A stretch of 14,354 bases of DNA from an uncultured Collinsella sp. Lineage in GTDB: Bacteria > Actinomycetota > Coriobacteriia > Coriobacteriales > Coriobacteriaceae. The translations under genes were made by a program, and so were the position numbers. The notes beneath the pieces were generated by a model, which was not told where the DNA came from, made no database searches, and worked only from the letters and a program-made list of their open reading frames with translations. Each line of letters begins with the position of its first letter. The first letter of the stretch is position 1. Positions 6,288 to 13,521 of the stretch are shown here, piece after piece. The stretch spans positions 1 to 14,354 of the forward strand of contig CALBOJ010000076.1 in assembly GCA_937896835.1 (NCBI GenBank), given 5' to 3'.

Positions 6288-7751
6288 CTAGTAACCCTGA
6301 CCGTAGCCTTGACCCTGGCCCTGCTGGCCCAGCAGCTCCTCCAGGTACTGGCGCAGCTGTTCGTCGGTAATACCGCCGTTGCCGGTGTCGGTCGCGCTGT
6401 CGTCCTGCTGCTGGTTCTGCAGCTCCTCGTCGGAGCCCAGCTCGACGGTAACCTTCTTCTCTTCCTTGCCGCGCATGAGCGTGATCTCGACCTTCTCGCC
6501 CACCTCGTGGCTGCGCAGCGCGATGATCAGGCCATCGGCGCTCGAAATCTCATCGTCGCCCAGCTTGGTAATGACATCGCCCTCTTGGATGCCGGCCTTG
6601 GCGGCAGGACCGTCCTCGACGACGCTTGCCACGTACGCGCCGCTATCGGTGCTCAGCTTGTTAGTGCGAGCATTGAGCGCGTTGACGCTCGAAAGCGTGG
6701 CGCCCAGGTACGGATGAACCGGCGTCTTGCCGTCGATGATCTGGTCGGCAATGTTCTTGGCATAGTTAACGGGAATGGCAAAGCCCACGCCCGAGCTGGA
6801 GCCCGAGTAGCTCTCGATGAGCGAGTTGATACCCACCAGCTCACCGTTGTCGTTAACGAGCGCGCCGCCGGAGTTGCCCGGGTTGATGGCGGCATCGGTC
6901 TGGATCATGTTGGCATAGATGGTGTTACCGTTGGTAGAGCTCATGGCCGTGGAGCGATACAGCGCCGACACGATACCCGTGGAGACAGACTGCTCGTTGC
7001 CGAACGGCGAGCCGATCGCCATGACCCACTCGCCCACGTTGAGCTTGGAAGAGTCGCCGATCTCGATCGGCGTGAGCTTAGAGGCGTCAGCATCCTTGAG
7101 CTTGATGACGGCTAGGTCGCTCGAAGCATCGTTGCCCACGAACTCGGCCTCGTAGGTGGTGCCGTCGTCCATGGTCACCACGTACTGGTCATAGCCATCG
7201 ACCACGTGGTTGTTGGTGAGGATGTGGCCCTCGGTATCGAGCACAACGCCCGAACCGACGCTGCCCGAGCCGTCCGACTCGTCGGCAGACTGCGAAAGCG
7301 AGCCATTCTGGCCGCCGCTCGAAGTGGCGGTAATGGAAACCACGGAGGGCAGCGCCTTGGCAGAGACGGCCTCGGCCAGCGTGGTGTCCTCGGAGTCGAT
7401 CGTAATCTTTTGCGTCGATGAACCCGAAGCACCCGCCGTCACGGCATTCTTTCCGCTGCCAATGTTGAGCGTGCCACTCATAATGAGCGCAATGACCAGC
7501 AGGGCGCCGCATGCACAGCCGGCGAGCGCCGTAATAAAGATCGGCAGCTTTTTGGTCTTAGTCTTGACCACGGTGTGCTTGTTTACAACCTGCTGGCTGC
7601 CCAGCGGCTTTCCGGTCTGCGTGTCGTAGGCCTGCACGTAAGGAATGTTACTGCCATCGGCAGGCGTCGACTCCACCTGCACGCGCGGCTGCTGCTGGGT
7701 CTCGCCGGCGTTGCCCGCATCCTGGGGACGCTGGGAATCGTACTCGCTCAT
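6288..7751 (-). CDS. htrA: Membrane-anchored HtrA/DegP-type serine protease with PDZ domain
   Basis: 487 residues from ATG 7751, which has AAGGA 8 bases upstream; an ATG 13 codons earlier has no such site. The N-terminal ~68 residues are hydrophilic, Gln/Pro-rich and presumably cytoplasmic. One membrane helix follows (about 69-94, LPIFITALAGCACGALLVIA), then an extracellular trypsin-like domain. The catalytic triad is visible: H182 (LTNNHVVDG), D212 (SSDLAVIKL) and S294 (NPGNSGGAL). A PDZ domain (about 345-440, with YLGATLS and GPAAKAGIQEGDVI) recognises substrate C-termini. The protein ends in an acidic/Gln-rich linker and a Gly-Gln-Tyr repeat tail (GQGQGYGQGY). This is the usual single-PDZ, N-terminally anchored form in actinobacteria, where it degrades misfolded surface proteins. 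The final tail is unusual. It is transcribed alone. Confidence 0.95.
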   Translation of the reverse strand: MSEYDSQRPQDAGNAGETQQQPRVQVESTPADGSNIPYVQAYDTQTGKPLGSQQVVNKHTVVKTKTKKLPIFITALAGCACGALLVIALIMSGTLNIGSGKNAVTAGASGSSTQKITIDSEDTTLAEAVSAKALPSVVSITATSSGGQNGSLSQSADESDGSGSVGSGVVLDTEGHILTNNHVVDGYDQYVVTMDDGTTYEAEFVGNDASSDLAVIKLKDADASKLTPIEIGDSSKLNVGEWVMAIGSPFGNEQSVSTGIVSALYRSTAMSSTNGNTIYANMIQTDAAINPGNSGGALVNDNGELVGINSLIESYSGSSSGVGFAIPVNYAKNIADQIIDGKTPVHPYLGATLSSVNALNARTNKLSTDSGAYVASVVEDGPAAKAGIQEGDVITKLGDDEISSADGLIIALRSHEVGEKVEITLMRGKEEKKVTVELGSDEELQNQQQDDSATDTGNGGITDEQLRQYLEELLGQQGQGQGYGQGY

Positions 7752-7780
7752 AGCTGCGATCCTTTCGTCAAATAACCAAA

Positions 7781-7804
7781 GGCCCGCCAAACATGTGGCG
7801 GGCC
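7781..7804 (-). terminator. Hairpin in front of htrA, terminator or leader attenuator
   Basis: A 9-bp perfect GC-rich stem (GGCCCGCCA 7781-7789 with TGGCGGGCC 7796-7804) with a 6-base loop. On the minus strand it is followed by TTTGGTTATTT. It ends only 29 bases before the htrA start codon, too close for a full promoter to fit between. Either it stops read-through from the upstream operon and partly attenuates htrA, or it is a structured htrA leader. Confidence 0.6.
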
Positions 7805-7891
7805 ATCATTGTTCACGTTGAGTTGTACCCCAAGCTGGGCAGTCCCGAGCACTAGATGCCAAGATTTCAGCTTTGCTTAAGTAATGACATG

Positions 7892-7921
7892 CTTATAGGC
7901 CAATTCGTTTTATGCCGTCAT
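7892..7921 (-). promoter_or_regulatory. Candidate htrA promoter
   Basis: On the minus strand ATGACG (7921-7916) and TATAAG (7897-7892) are separated by 18 bp, matching 4 and 5 bases of the -35 and -10 consensus. The transcript would carry a leader of about 130 bases including the hairpin at 7781-7804. GACATG/CATGTC arms (7886-7891, 7919-7924) flank the site. Confidence 0.3.
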
Positions 7922-7923
7922 GT

Positions 7924-8508
7924 CTATTCGATATAACAGTCGATAGCAAAACTATATGTTGAATCGTTAATGAAGTCCGTAATCGTCGCGCCCATGCCTG
8001 ATCCGCACGTCCACTTATCCTTCTCCGCGTCGTATGGCGTTGGCCCCCACCCCGTTTCATATGATGCTTCGCCTTCTGCGAAGTAGTTCATCACATATTT
8101 ATCTTTCTGCATGAGCGCATACCAAGCGTTTGCATACATCACAAGCGGATCGATTTGGACTATCGAGTACTTTCCGGAACGAATCTCAATTTCTGTTTTA
8201 TCGTTATAATAAGCGACTGTGAGCTCAATCTTGGCAAGCAGCGGCAACGTTTCATCTGATTCCCTCTGGATTGTTATGACATCACCGGCCATAGCGTCGG
8301 CAGACACAGTTTTGCTCTCTGGCGTGAAAATAGTCTCTCTGCTTCTTGTTCGCGTTTTTTCATTGCCATTTTCATCTCTGACCACCGTGTCGACCACGAG
8401 CGTCAATCGCTTCTGAGCGTCCGGCAACTCCACGGCTTCTGCCATCCCGGCTCGCATCAAAATAGGAGCCCCCGCCATCAGACCTAAGAACTGCTTTCTA
8501 TCAATCAT
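7924..8508 (-). CDS. Secreted protein of unknown function (third gene of peptidase operon)
   Basis: 194 residues. The N-terminus (IDRKQFLGLMAGAPILM, ending AGMAEA) reads as a signal peptide with likely cleavage near residue 25. The RK-x-FLGL start is Tat-like but lacks the twin arginine. The mature part is hydrophilic and looks beta-rich (RLTLVVDTVVRDENGNEKTR, KIELTVAYYNDKTEIEIRSG). It has only two cysteines near the C-terminus (WTCGSG and IDCYIE), which could form a disulfide outside the cell. GGGGA lies 7 bases before the ATG, and the stop codon of the preceding gene is 3 bases upstream, so the two are translationally coupled. Base composition is clearly more AT-rich than the flanking genes. 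I recognise no family. A partner, inhibitor or substrate of the peptidase encoded first in the operon is possible but not shown. Confidence 0.8.
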   Translation of the reverse strand: MIDRKQFLGLMAGAPILMRAGMAEAVELPDAQKRLTLVVDTVVRDENGNEKTRTRSRETIFTPESKTVSADAMAGDVITIQRESDETLPLLAKIELTVAYYNDKTEIEIRSGKYSIVQIDPLVMYANAWYALMQKDKYVMNYFAEGEASYETGWGPTPYDAEKDKWTCGSGMGATITDFINDSTYSFAIDCYIE

Positions 8509-8511
8509 TCT

Positions 8512-8868
8512 TCATTCCCCTTGTCTACTTGATTTGACTTTCTCAGCTGAATGGGGATACAGAACAGTCCCGTCAAGTTCCTTATCTTCCACAAAAACTA
8601 GAATCCATTTATCACCTGCTTTCAACCCTGAGACATATCCGGAACTTGACTTACGGCGCATATCGATTCTCTTACGGCAACCACTTGGCATAAGCGCCTC
8701 AAATTGCCCGTTATGAACATCCGATAGAGCGCGCACCTCGACTGCAACAACCGTGTCGTTTTCTCCCCCATTAGTCGCCCTTAACAGAAAGAAGCTCGCT
8801 GCGGTGAGCAAAGCAAAGGAAAGCACCAATAGGAGCATTGCCCTTCGAATGAACTTGTCGCCGTTCAC
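8512..8868 (-). CDS. Small membrane-anchored protein of unknown function
   Basis: 118 residues from GTG 8868; TTG codons at 8889 and 8880 are possible earlier starts, but the first would overlap the upstream gene. A short basic N-terminus (NGDKFIRRA) leads into one strong membrane helix (about 11-30, MLLLVLSFALLTAASFFLL). An extracytoplasmic domain of some 85 residues follows with strand-like segments (TVVAVEVRAL, DKWILVFVEDKELDGTVLYP) and one cysteine. The strand pattern could be a small OB-like barrel, but this is a guess. AAGGG lies 12 bases before the GTG, and the start is 8 bases after the stop of the peptidase gene, so translational coupling is likely. It is encoded between two exported proteins, so it probably acts with them at the membrane. 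Confidence 0.72.
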   Translation of the reverse strand: MNGDKFIRRAMLLLVLSFALLTAASFFLLRATNGGENDTVVAVEVRALSDVHNGQFEALMPSGCRKRIDMRRKSSSGYVSGLKAGDKWILVFVEDKELDGTVLYPHSAEKVKSSRQGE

Positions 8869-8876
8869 GAGTACAA

Positions 8877-10004
8877 TCAACCCTTGCAATATGTGCCATC
8901 GTGAGACGTGTAAATTGATACGTCATATGGAAGAAACTGTAGCTGGTTTGTCCATCCATTCCAAACAACAAGCAGGTACTTCTTGGCATTCGAGTATGTG
9001 TTATGCATTGCCACGTAGCCCACAACTGCCATTGCGTGCCCGCTGCCATTTGACCGGAGCCTTCCAGAGAAAATACTCAGATTCCCCGAGTCGGTATTCA
9101 CCCTAAAGGAATCCCATGACGGATACCAAACGAATGACGTCTCAAGCTCCTTGCCTCGTCTTGCACAAAACTCCTTTAAGGCCGGAGCGGGTTTGTCAGG
9201 AGAAGTCTTGCCTTGAGTAAAGTACAGACCAGTCGCTTGATCATATTTCTTTTCTTCTTCTTCCCATGTCCCCGACAGCCTCCAAAGCTCCGAGTATAAA
9301 TCGGACAATTTAAGGCGGTTCAAAGTCACATAGTGACTGCTAACTGCAAACATTGCCGAAACAGCGCAAGCATAAGTCCCCGTTTCTTTGATAACTTCTG
9401 TTTGCGTTGGCGTTATTATTCCCGAAACCGTTTTGCTCGCATCAACAACATATCCCTGTTTATACAAATCCTTGGCAGATACAAAAACGTCATCGAAATG
9501 TTCCGGCGATCCGCTGCGATTGCCTCCCGAGGACAATTTATTTGGTACTTTTTTTCCACTTGCGTCTAAAACAATGTTTTTATCTAAGTCGGCAACGCCA
9601 ACAGTTAGCTCGTCAATCTTTAACGCAACGACGTTATCCGAGGATGCGAGGAGTGCAATTTCTTCGCTTGCACTCTCGATAGGTAAAAGAGCGTTCGGAG
9701 CCAAGCAGTATTCGCTGATCCACCAAGATCGCTCTGAATCAAATACGACGTAGCCATAGTTAACGTCATCCCGCTTCGCACGAACGATATACCCGATTGA
9801 TTCCCCATCGGAATTCACCATTTTTACTGGGTCACAAGCGGTCACCGGCTCATCCGATACATCATCAAAGAAAGCCTGCGCTTGCTCCACAGCTATTTGC
9901 GGTGTGACACGGACCAAGTCGTCGTCTCCAAAAACCAACCTTGGAGACATCAGGGCGGCAAGCAACACTATGAATCCGACAATCACCTTTCTCGAATAAC
10001 GCAT
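8877..10004 (-). CDS. Secreted papain-like cysteine peptidase with propeptide-like N-domain (C10/C39-like)
   Basis: 375 residues from ATG 10004, which has GGAGG 5 bases upstream; an ATG 12 bases earlier overlaps that site. A signal peptide (MRYSRKVIVGFIVLLAALMS, then PRLVFG) is clear. Residues about 30-135 resemble a streptopain-type propeptide: helix VEQAQAFFDD, then strands YIVRAK and YGYVVFDSERSWWISEY. The C-terminal half has a papain-fold pattern. The candidate nucleophile is C213 in GTYACAVSAMFAVSSHY, the histidine is H323 in GSGHAMAVVGY, and N349 in VVWNGW sits where papain-like enzymes have the third catalytic residue. The closest families by eye are streptopain (C10) and C39-like peptidases; which one is uncertain. 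It heads a three-gene operon with two other exported proteins. AT-rich composition points to lateral transfer. Substrate unknown. Confidence 0.75.
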   Translation of the reverse strand: MRYSRKVIVGFIVLLAALMSPRLVFGDDDLVRVTPQIAVEQAQAFFDDVSDEPVTACDPVKMVNSDGESIGYIVRAKRDDVNYGYVVFDSERSWWISEYCLAPNALLPIESASEEIALLASSDNVVALKIDELTVGVADLDKNIVLDASGKKVPNKLSSGGNRSGSPEHFDDVFVSAKDLYKQGYVVDASKTVSGIITPTQTEVIKETGTYACAVSAMFAVSSHYVTLNRLKLSDLYSELWRLSGTWEEEEKKYDQATGLYFTQGKTSPDKPAPALKEFCARRGKELETSFVWYPSWDSFRVNTDSGNLSIFSGRLRSNGSGHAMAVVGYVAMHNTYSNAKKYLLVVWNGWTNQLQFLPYDVSIYTSHDGTYCKG

Positions 10005-10135
10005 TTCTTCCTCCATCCGTGTAGTAGGGAGATACGGTAACTAGATGATATTTGCTAGATAGTGTTATACGTTTGATATTGTTTTTACTGACACACTTTT
10101 AATCGGTGAAAGGTCTTCTTTTCGCCCTAAACGAG

Positions 10136-10165
10136 AAAAGGGTACTGGTGAAATCTCCGGTACCC
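10136..10165 (-). terminator. Intrinsic terminator after the GlnR-like gene
   Basis: On the minus strand GGGTAC (10165-10160) pairs with GTACCC (10145-10140), extended inward by GG/CC after one mismatch, and TTTTCTCG follows. It lies 23 bases after the stop codon of the regulator. The remaining 10005-10135 is AT-rich and should contain the promoter of the peptidase operon. TATAAC is a possible -10, but no convincing -35 is seen. Confidence 0.75.
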
Positions 10166-10188
10166 TCACATTGCCCTCTATTTACTTG

Positions 10189-10851
10189 CTAGTCCTTAAA
10201 CAGATAGCCCACGCCGCGGACGGTGGTGATGTGCGCCGCGATCTGCGGGCCCACCTTGGAGCGGATGCGTCGGATGTGCACGTCGACGGTACGCGTGCCG
10301 CCGCAGTACTCAAAGCCCCACACGCGGTGCAGCAGCACCTCGCGGCTGTAGGCACGGTTGGGGTGCGCCGCCAAAAAGCTCAGCAGCGAGTACTCCATCA
10401 GCGTCAGGTCGATGGGCTCGTTATCGAGTGTCACCTGGTAGGTGGCAAGGTTGATCTCGAGGTTATCGATGTTGAGCACATCGTCGGCGGTGACGGTCTC
10501 CTCCTCGCCCATCAGGCGCTGCGCGCGAGCCTTGAGCTCGTTGGGCGTCGCCGTGGGGCATACAAAGTCGGCATGCGCGTGATTGGGCAGACGCAAGGTG
10601 CCGAGCGCCTCGTCGTCAACGATCACCAGCATGGGGACACCGCCGCGATCGTCAAGCCACTTGGCAATCTGATCGATGCGGTCGCTGCGGATGCCATCGG
10701 AATCGAGGATCAGCAGGTCAAAGTCGTGCGCCGCGGTCGGCGAATCGGGGGTAGCCAGGCTCACCTCGACACCCAGGGTGGTCGTCAGGCTGCGGGCAAA
10801 CTCGTGGAAGCGCGTCGTGCGCGCCATGAACAGGGCACTCTTTTCGGACAT
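10189..10851 (-). CDS. glnR: Orphan OmpR-family response regulator, GlnR-like
   Basis: 220 residues from ATG 10851, which has GGAGG 5 bases upstream; a longer frame back to 10935 would overlap the upstream gene and has no such site. Residues 1-115 form a degenerate receiver domain. D50 (LLILDSDG) sits at the phospho-acceptor position, but the usual N-terminal acidic pair is missing and the conserved lysine of strand 5 is absent (FVCPTATP). Residues 125-218 are an OmpR-type winged helix (LTLMEYSLLSFLAAHPNRAY, then VWGFEYCGGTRTVDVHIRRI) that closely resembles streptomycete GlnR. GlnR is an atypical, kinase-less regulator of nitrogen genes. No histidine kinase gene is adjacent. The gene starts 50 bp after the glutamine synthetase homologue on the same strand, so co-transcription is likely. 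The regulator family is secure; the GlnR role is inferred from similarity and neighbour. Confidence 0.85.
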   Translation of the reverse strand: MSEKSALFMARTTRFHEFARSLTTTLGVEVSLATPDSPTAAHDFDLLILDSDGIRSDRIDQIAKWLDDRGGVPMLVIVDDEALGTLRLPNHAHADFVCPTATPNELKARAQRLMGEEETVTADDVLNIDNLEINLATYQVTLDNEPIDLTLMEYSLLSFLAAHPNRAYSREVLLHRVWGFEYCGGTRTVDVHIRRIRSKVGPQIAAHITTVRGVGYLFKD

Positions 10852-10901
10852 ATCGGCCTCCAAAGAAATGAGCTCAATCGTACTGGAACAAGCCAGCGCG
10901 A

Positions 10902-12239
10902 TTAGGAGTTCGCCAGGTAGTGCTTGATCTCCCACTCGGTGATCGTAGACTCAAACTTATGCCACTCGTCGCGCTTCTTTTTGAGGAAGAAGCTGTGGAT
11001 GTGCTCGCCGAGGGCATCCTTCATAAACTGCGAGTCCTCAAACACGTCGAGCGCCTCTTTGAGCGAGCGCGGCAGCGGCGCGTAGCCGGCCTCGACCATC
11101 TGACGGTCGGTAAGCTTGAGCGTCTCGGCCGTGGCCTCGGGCGGGAGCTCCAGCTTGCGCTCGATACCGTCCAGACCAGCCGCCAGCGTGACGGCGTTGA
11201 CCAGGTACGGGTTGGCCATGGGGTCGGGACTGCGCAGCTCGATGCGCGTGGACAGCGGCTTGCCGGGCTTGTAGACCGGGATGCGGACCATACTCGCGCG
11301 GTTGCGCAGGCCCCACGTGGCGTACTGCGGCACGGAGTCGCCACCCGTGGTGATGCGCTTGTACGAGTTGACCGTGGGGTTGGTGATGGCGCTGATTTCG
11401 CGCGCGTGCGCCAGAATACCTGCCATGTAGTGCTTGGCGACGTCGGAGAGATGGTACTTCTCGTCGTCCTCGCCCCAAAAGACGTTGTTGCCGTCATGGT
11501 CGAACAGCGACTGGCACAGGAACATAGCACTGCCATCCTCGCCCGCCAACGGCTTGGGCATAAAGGAGGCGTGGCAACCGCTCTCGTAGGCCTGCTGCTT
11601 AATGATGAGTTTGGCCGTAGTGATGGCGTCGGACATACTCAGGGCCTCGGCGTGGCGCAGGCTCATGCCGTGTTGCGAGCGGCCGGCGGCGTGGAAGGTG
11701 TACTCCACGGGCACGGACATCTTCTCGAGCGTGAGGACCGTGTTGCGACGCAGGTCGCGGGCGGCATCGCTCACCGAAAGATCGAAGTAGCCCACGTTGT
11801 CGAGCGGCTCGGGGGTGTGCTCGTCGGGGAAGTAGTAATACTCCAGCTCGGCACCCACGTTAAGCAGATAGCCAGCCTTCTCGGCCTTGCGGAACATGCG
11901 GCGCAGGGCATCGCGCGGGTCGCCGGCAAACGGCTTGCGATCGGGAGTGCACACATCGCAGAACACGCGGGCTACGCCGTTGTGGCTCGGGCGCCACGGC
12001 AGGATCTGGAAGGTCGAAGCATCGGGGAACGCCAGCATGTCGGCTTCCTCGGGCGTGGCAAAGCCCTCGATAGCGGAGCCGTCAAAGCCAATACCCTCCT
12101 CAAAAGCGACCTCGAGGTCCTCGGGGCTAATGGCAAAGTTCTTGAGGCGGCCGAGAATGTCGACAAACCACAGACGCACAAAGCGGATGTCACGCTGCTC
12201 TACGGAGCGGAGTACGTAATCGATGTTCTGCTGGTTCAT
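10902..12239 (-). CDS. glnA: Glutamine synthetase type I homologue with altered metal site (possible pseudoenzyme)
   Basis: 445 residues, the length and layout of Bacillus-type GS-I, with no adenylylation-type insertion. The N-terminal beta-grasp (FVRLWFVDILGRLKN, FDGSAIEGF) and catalytic domain are full length. Retained motifs are GAELEYYYF (E131, E133), FMPKPLAGEDGS, NPTVNSYKR, NRASMVRIP and STRIELRSPDP (E334). Lost features, compared with B. subtilis GlnA from memory: the segment normally HEVAPGQHE reads HAAGRSQHG, so two metal-binding glutamates become A184 and G191; the MH of GSGMH reads MF, so the metal/ATP histidine becomes F240; and the flap motif GYEAP is replaced by GGDSVP. Three of six metal ligands are therefore missing and ordinary glutamine synthesis looks unlikely. 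It could be a sensor, or have other chemistry. ATG at 12239 has GGGGAG 4 bases upstream. It is followed by the GlnR-like gene. Confidence 0.93.
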   Translation of the reverse strand: MNQQNIDYVLRSVEQRDIRFVRLWFVDILGRLKNFAISPEDLEVAFEEGIGFDGSAIEGFATPEEADMLAFPDASTFQILPWRPSHNGVARVFCDVCTPDRKPFAGDPRDALRRMFRKAEKAGYLLNVGAELEYYYFPDEHTPEPLDNVGYFDLSVSDAARDLRRNTVLTLEKMSVPVEYTFHAAGRSQHGMSLRHAEALSMSDAITTAKLIIKQQAYESGCHASFMPKPLAGEDGSAMFLCQSLFDHDGNNVFWGEDDEKYHLSDVAKHYMAGILAHAREISAITNPTVNSYKRITTGGDSVPQYATWGLRNRASMVRIPVYKPGKPLSTRIELRSPDPMANPYLVNAVTLAAGLDGIERKLELPPEATAETLKLTDRQMVEAGYAPLPRSLKEALDVFEDSQFMKDALGEHIHSFFLKKKRDEWHKFESTITEWEIKHYLANS

Positions 12240-12278
12240 GTCGCTCCCCTTTCTTTCGGGCGGGTTTCGACTGGTCTA

Positions 12279-12299
12279 TATCGCAGATACTATCGCAGA
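12279..12299 (-). repeat. Tandem direct repeat in the leader of the GS homologue
   Basis: TATCGCAGA occurs twice (plus-strand reading) at 12279-12287 and 12291-12299, a 12-bp period. It lies 40-60 bp upstream of the start codon. OmpR-type regulators commonly bind short direct repeats spaced about one helical turn, so this could be an operator, but it overlaps a candidate -10. Confidence 0.4.
12287..12292 (-). promoter_or_regulatory. Candidate -10 element for the GS homologue
   Basis: On the minus strand TAGTAT lies 48 bp upstream of the start codon, inside the 11-mer TGCGATAGTAT that also occurs upstream of the GntR-family gene at a similar distance. There is no good -35 element, compatible with activator dependence. 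Confidence 0.35.
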
Positions 12300-12304
12300 A
12301 AAAT

Positions 12305-12320
12305 GTTTCCGCAGGGTTAA
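12305..12320 (-). promoter_or_regulatory. Possible GlnR-box half site
   Basis: On the minus strand TTAAC and GAAAC are separated by exactly 6 bases (TTAACCCTGCGGAAAC). This resembles the actinobacterial GlnR element, which is built from GTnAC and GAAAC units 6 bases apart. Only one pair is seen, just upstream of the candidate -10. It would fit autoregulation of the pair by the GlnR-like protein. Confidence 0.35.
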
Positions 12321-12373
12321 AGCGTATCAAGCGCTCAAAAAACGTGCGCGAACAAGCCGTCACGAACGAATGG

Positions 12374-13396
12374 TTAGCGCGAGGTCGAGGCGCGGTGTTC
12401 GATGTGGCCGGGGACCTCGATGCGCTTGGGGGCGAGCTTTGCGGCATCGCCCACCGTAGTGGTAACGACGTCGATGCGCTCGGACAGGCGCTCGACCACG
12501 CGCTCGGCAATGGTGAGGGTGTCCTGCGCGGCCGTGGTCACACCGCCAAAGAGCACGTGGTTCCAGGGGTAATCGTCAAACGTCGCGATCTTGAGGCCAG
12601 CCGGCAACGAAGGTCCCAACTGTGCCAGCGCCTCGGTCAGGCGCAGGAAGACCAGACCGTTGACGGCAATGAGGCCGAGCTTTTTACCCGCATAGTCACG
12701 GATAGCTCCGTCCAGGCGACTGACACCCTCGACGCCACCGTCCGCCAAGGTGACGACCTCGCCGGCCAGGCCGCGGCGCGAGAGCTCGTCGGCAAACGCC
12801 TCGGCGCGCTCGCGACGCACGGGACTGTCGTCGCTTGCCTCGGTGAGCAGGCACAGACGCTCGCTGCCCGCAGCAGCCAAGGCGTCTACCAGGCCGGCGA
12901 CCAGCTCACGGTTGTTGGAGGTCACCAGATCGATGCCACCGTCGGCAACGTCGCGGTCGAGCAGTACAACGGGCAGGCGCCCCGCGGCCGCGGCAATCGC
13001 CTTGTCGTTGCCTCCGCAGGTATTGACGACCAGGCCGTCCACGCCGGCATCGATAAGTCTGGTGAGCGACTCTGCCTCCTTGGCGGGGTCGTTGCCGCTA
13101 ATGGCCGTCATGAGCGAGCAGCCGCGCGCGGCGGCGCTGGCGGAAAGCCCTTCGAGCATGGCGCTGGAGAACGGGTTAGCAATGTCGGCCAAGATCACGC
13201 CGATGAGGTTGGTGCGCGAGCTGCGCAGATTGCGTGCGGCGGCACGTGGGCGATAGCCGGTGCGCTCGATAACCGCCGCGATGCGAGCGCGGGTTTCCTC
13301 GGTCATCTGCCCGGGGCGGTTATTGAGATAGCGCGAGACCGTGGCCGGGCTCACGCCCGCCTCGGCGGCAATGTCCTTGATTCTCATCTGCGCCAT
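12374..13396 (-). CDS. LacI-family transcriptional regulator
   Basis: 340 residues from ATG 13396, which has GGGGTG about 6 bases upstream; starts at 13444 and 13387 are possible. The N-terminal helix-turn-helix and hinge helix are typical: MRIKDIAAEAGVSPATVSRY, TEETRARIAAVIERTGYRP and ARNLRSSRTNLIG. The rest is a periplasmic-binding-protein-like effector domain (GVILADIANPFSSAMLEG, AGVDGLVVNTCG, TFDDYPWNHVLFGGVTTAAQ). Such proteins usually repress sugar-use genes and release DNA when they bind the sugar. The FDDYPW segment recalls KdgR-like members, but the ligand cannot be assigned. No sugar-use genes are next to it in the window, so its targets lie elsewhere. It lies 134 bp upstream of the GS homologue on the same strand. 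Confidence 0.95.
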   Translation of the reverse strand: MAQMRIKDIAAEAGVSPATVSRYLNNRPGQMTEETRARIAAVIERTGYRPRAAARNLRSSRTNLIGVILADIANPFSSAMLEGLSASAAARGCSLMTAISGNDPAKEAESLTRLIDAGVDGLVVNTCGGNDKAIAAAAGRLPVVLLDRDVADGGIDLVTSNNRELVAGLVDALAAAGSERLCLLTEASDDSPVRRERAEAFADELSRRGLAGEVVTLADGGVEGVSRLDGAIRDYAGKKLGLIAVNGLVFLRLTEALAQLGPSLPAGLKIATFDDYPWNHVLFGGVTTAAQDTLTIAERVVERLSERIDVVTTTVGDAAKLAPKRIEVPGHIEHRASTSR

Positions 13397-13521
13397 AGCG
13401 CACCCCGTTTCCCAATTGTCGGCAGTCTGAGCCATTTTAGGCATTTTTTTAAAAATCTCGCTTGCAAAACGTTGTAGGTGAGCAGGATCGTTTTTGCGTC
13501 TCGAGCAGATGCGGTGATGGG

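Noticed and set aside
10920..12320. 466-codon plus-strand open frame opposite the GS homologue
   Set aside because: Antisense shadow. All motifs lie on the other strand.
12344..13477. 377-codon plus-strand open frame opposite the LacI-family gene
   Set aside because: Antisense shadow. The LacI helix-turn-helix and effector domain are on the minus strand.
13462..13477. Possible LacI-type operator (GCAAAACGTTGTAG) upstream of the LacI-family gene
   Set aside because: The centre is ACGT with some symmetry, but the half sites match at only about half of the positions, so it is not distinguishable from chance.
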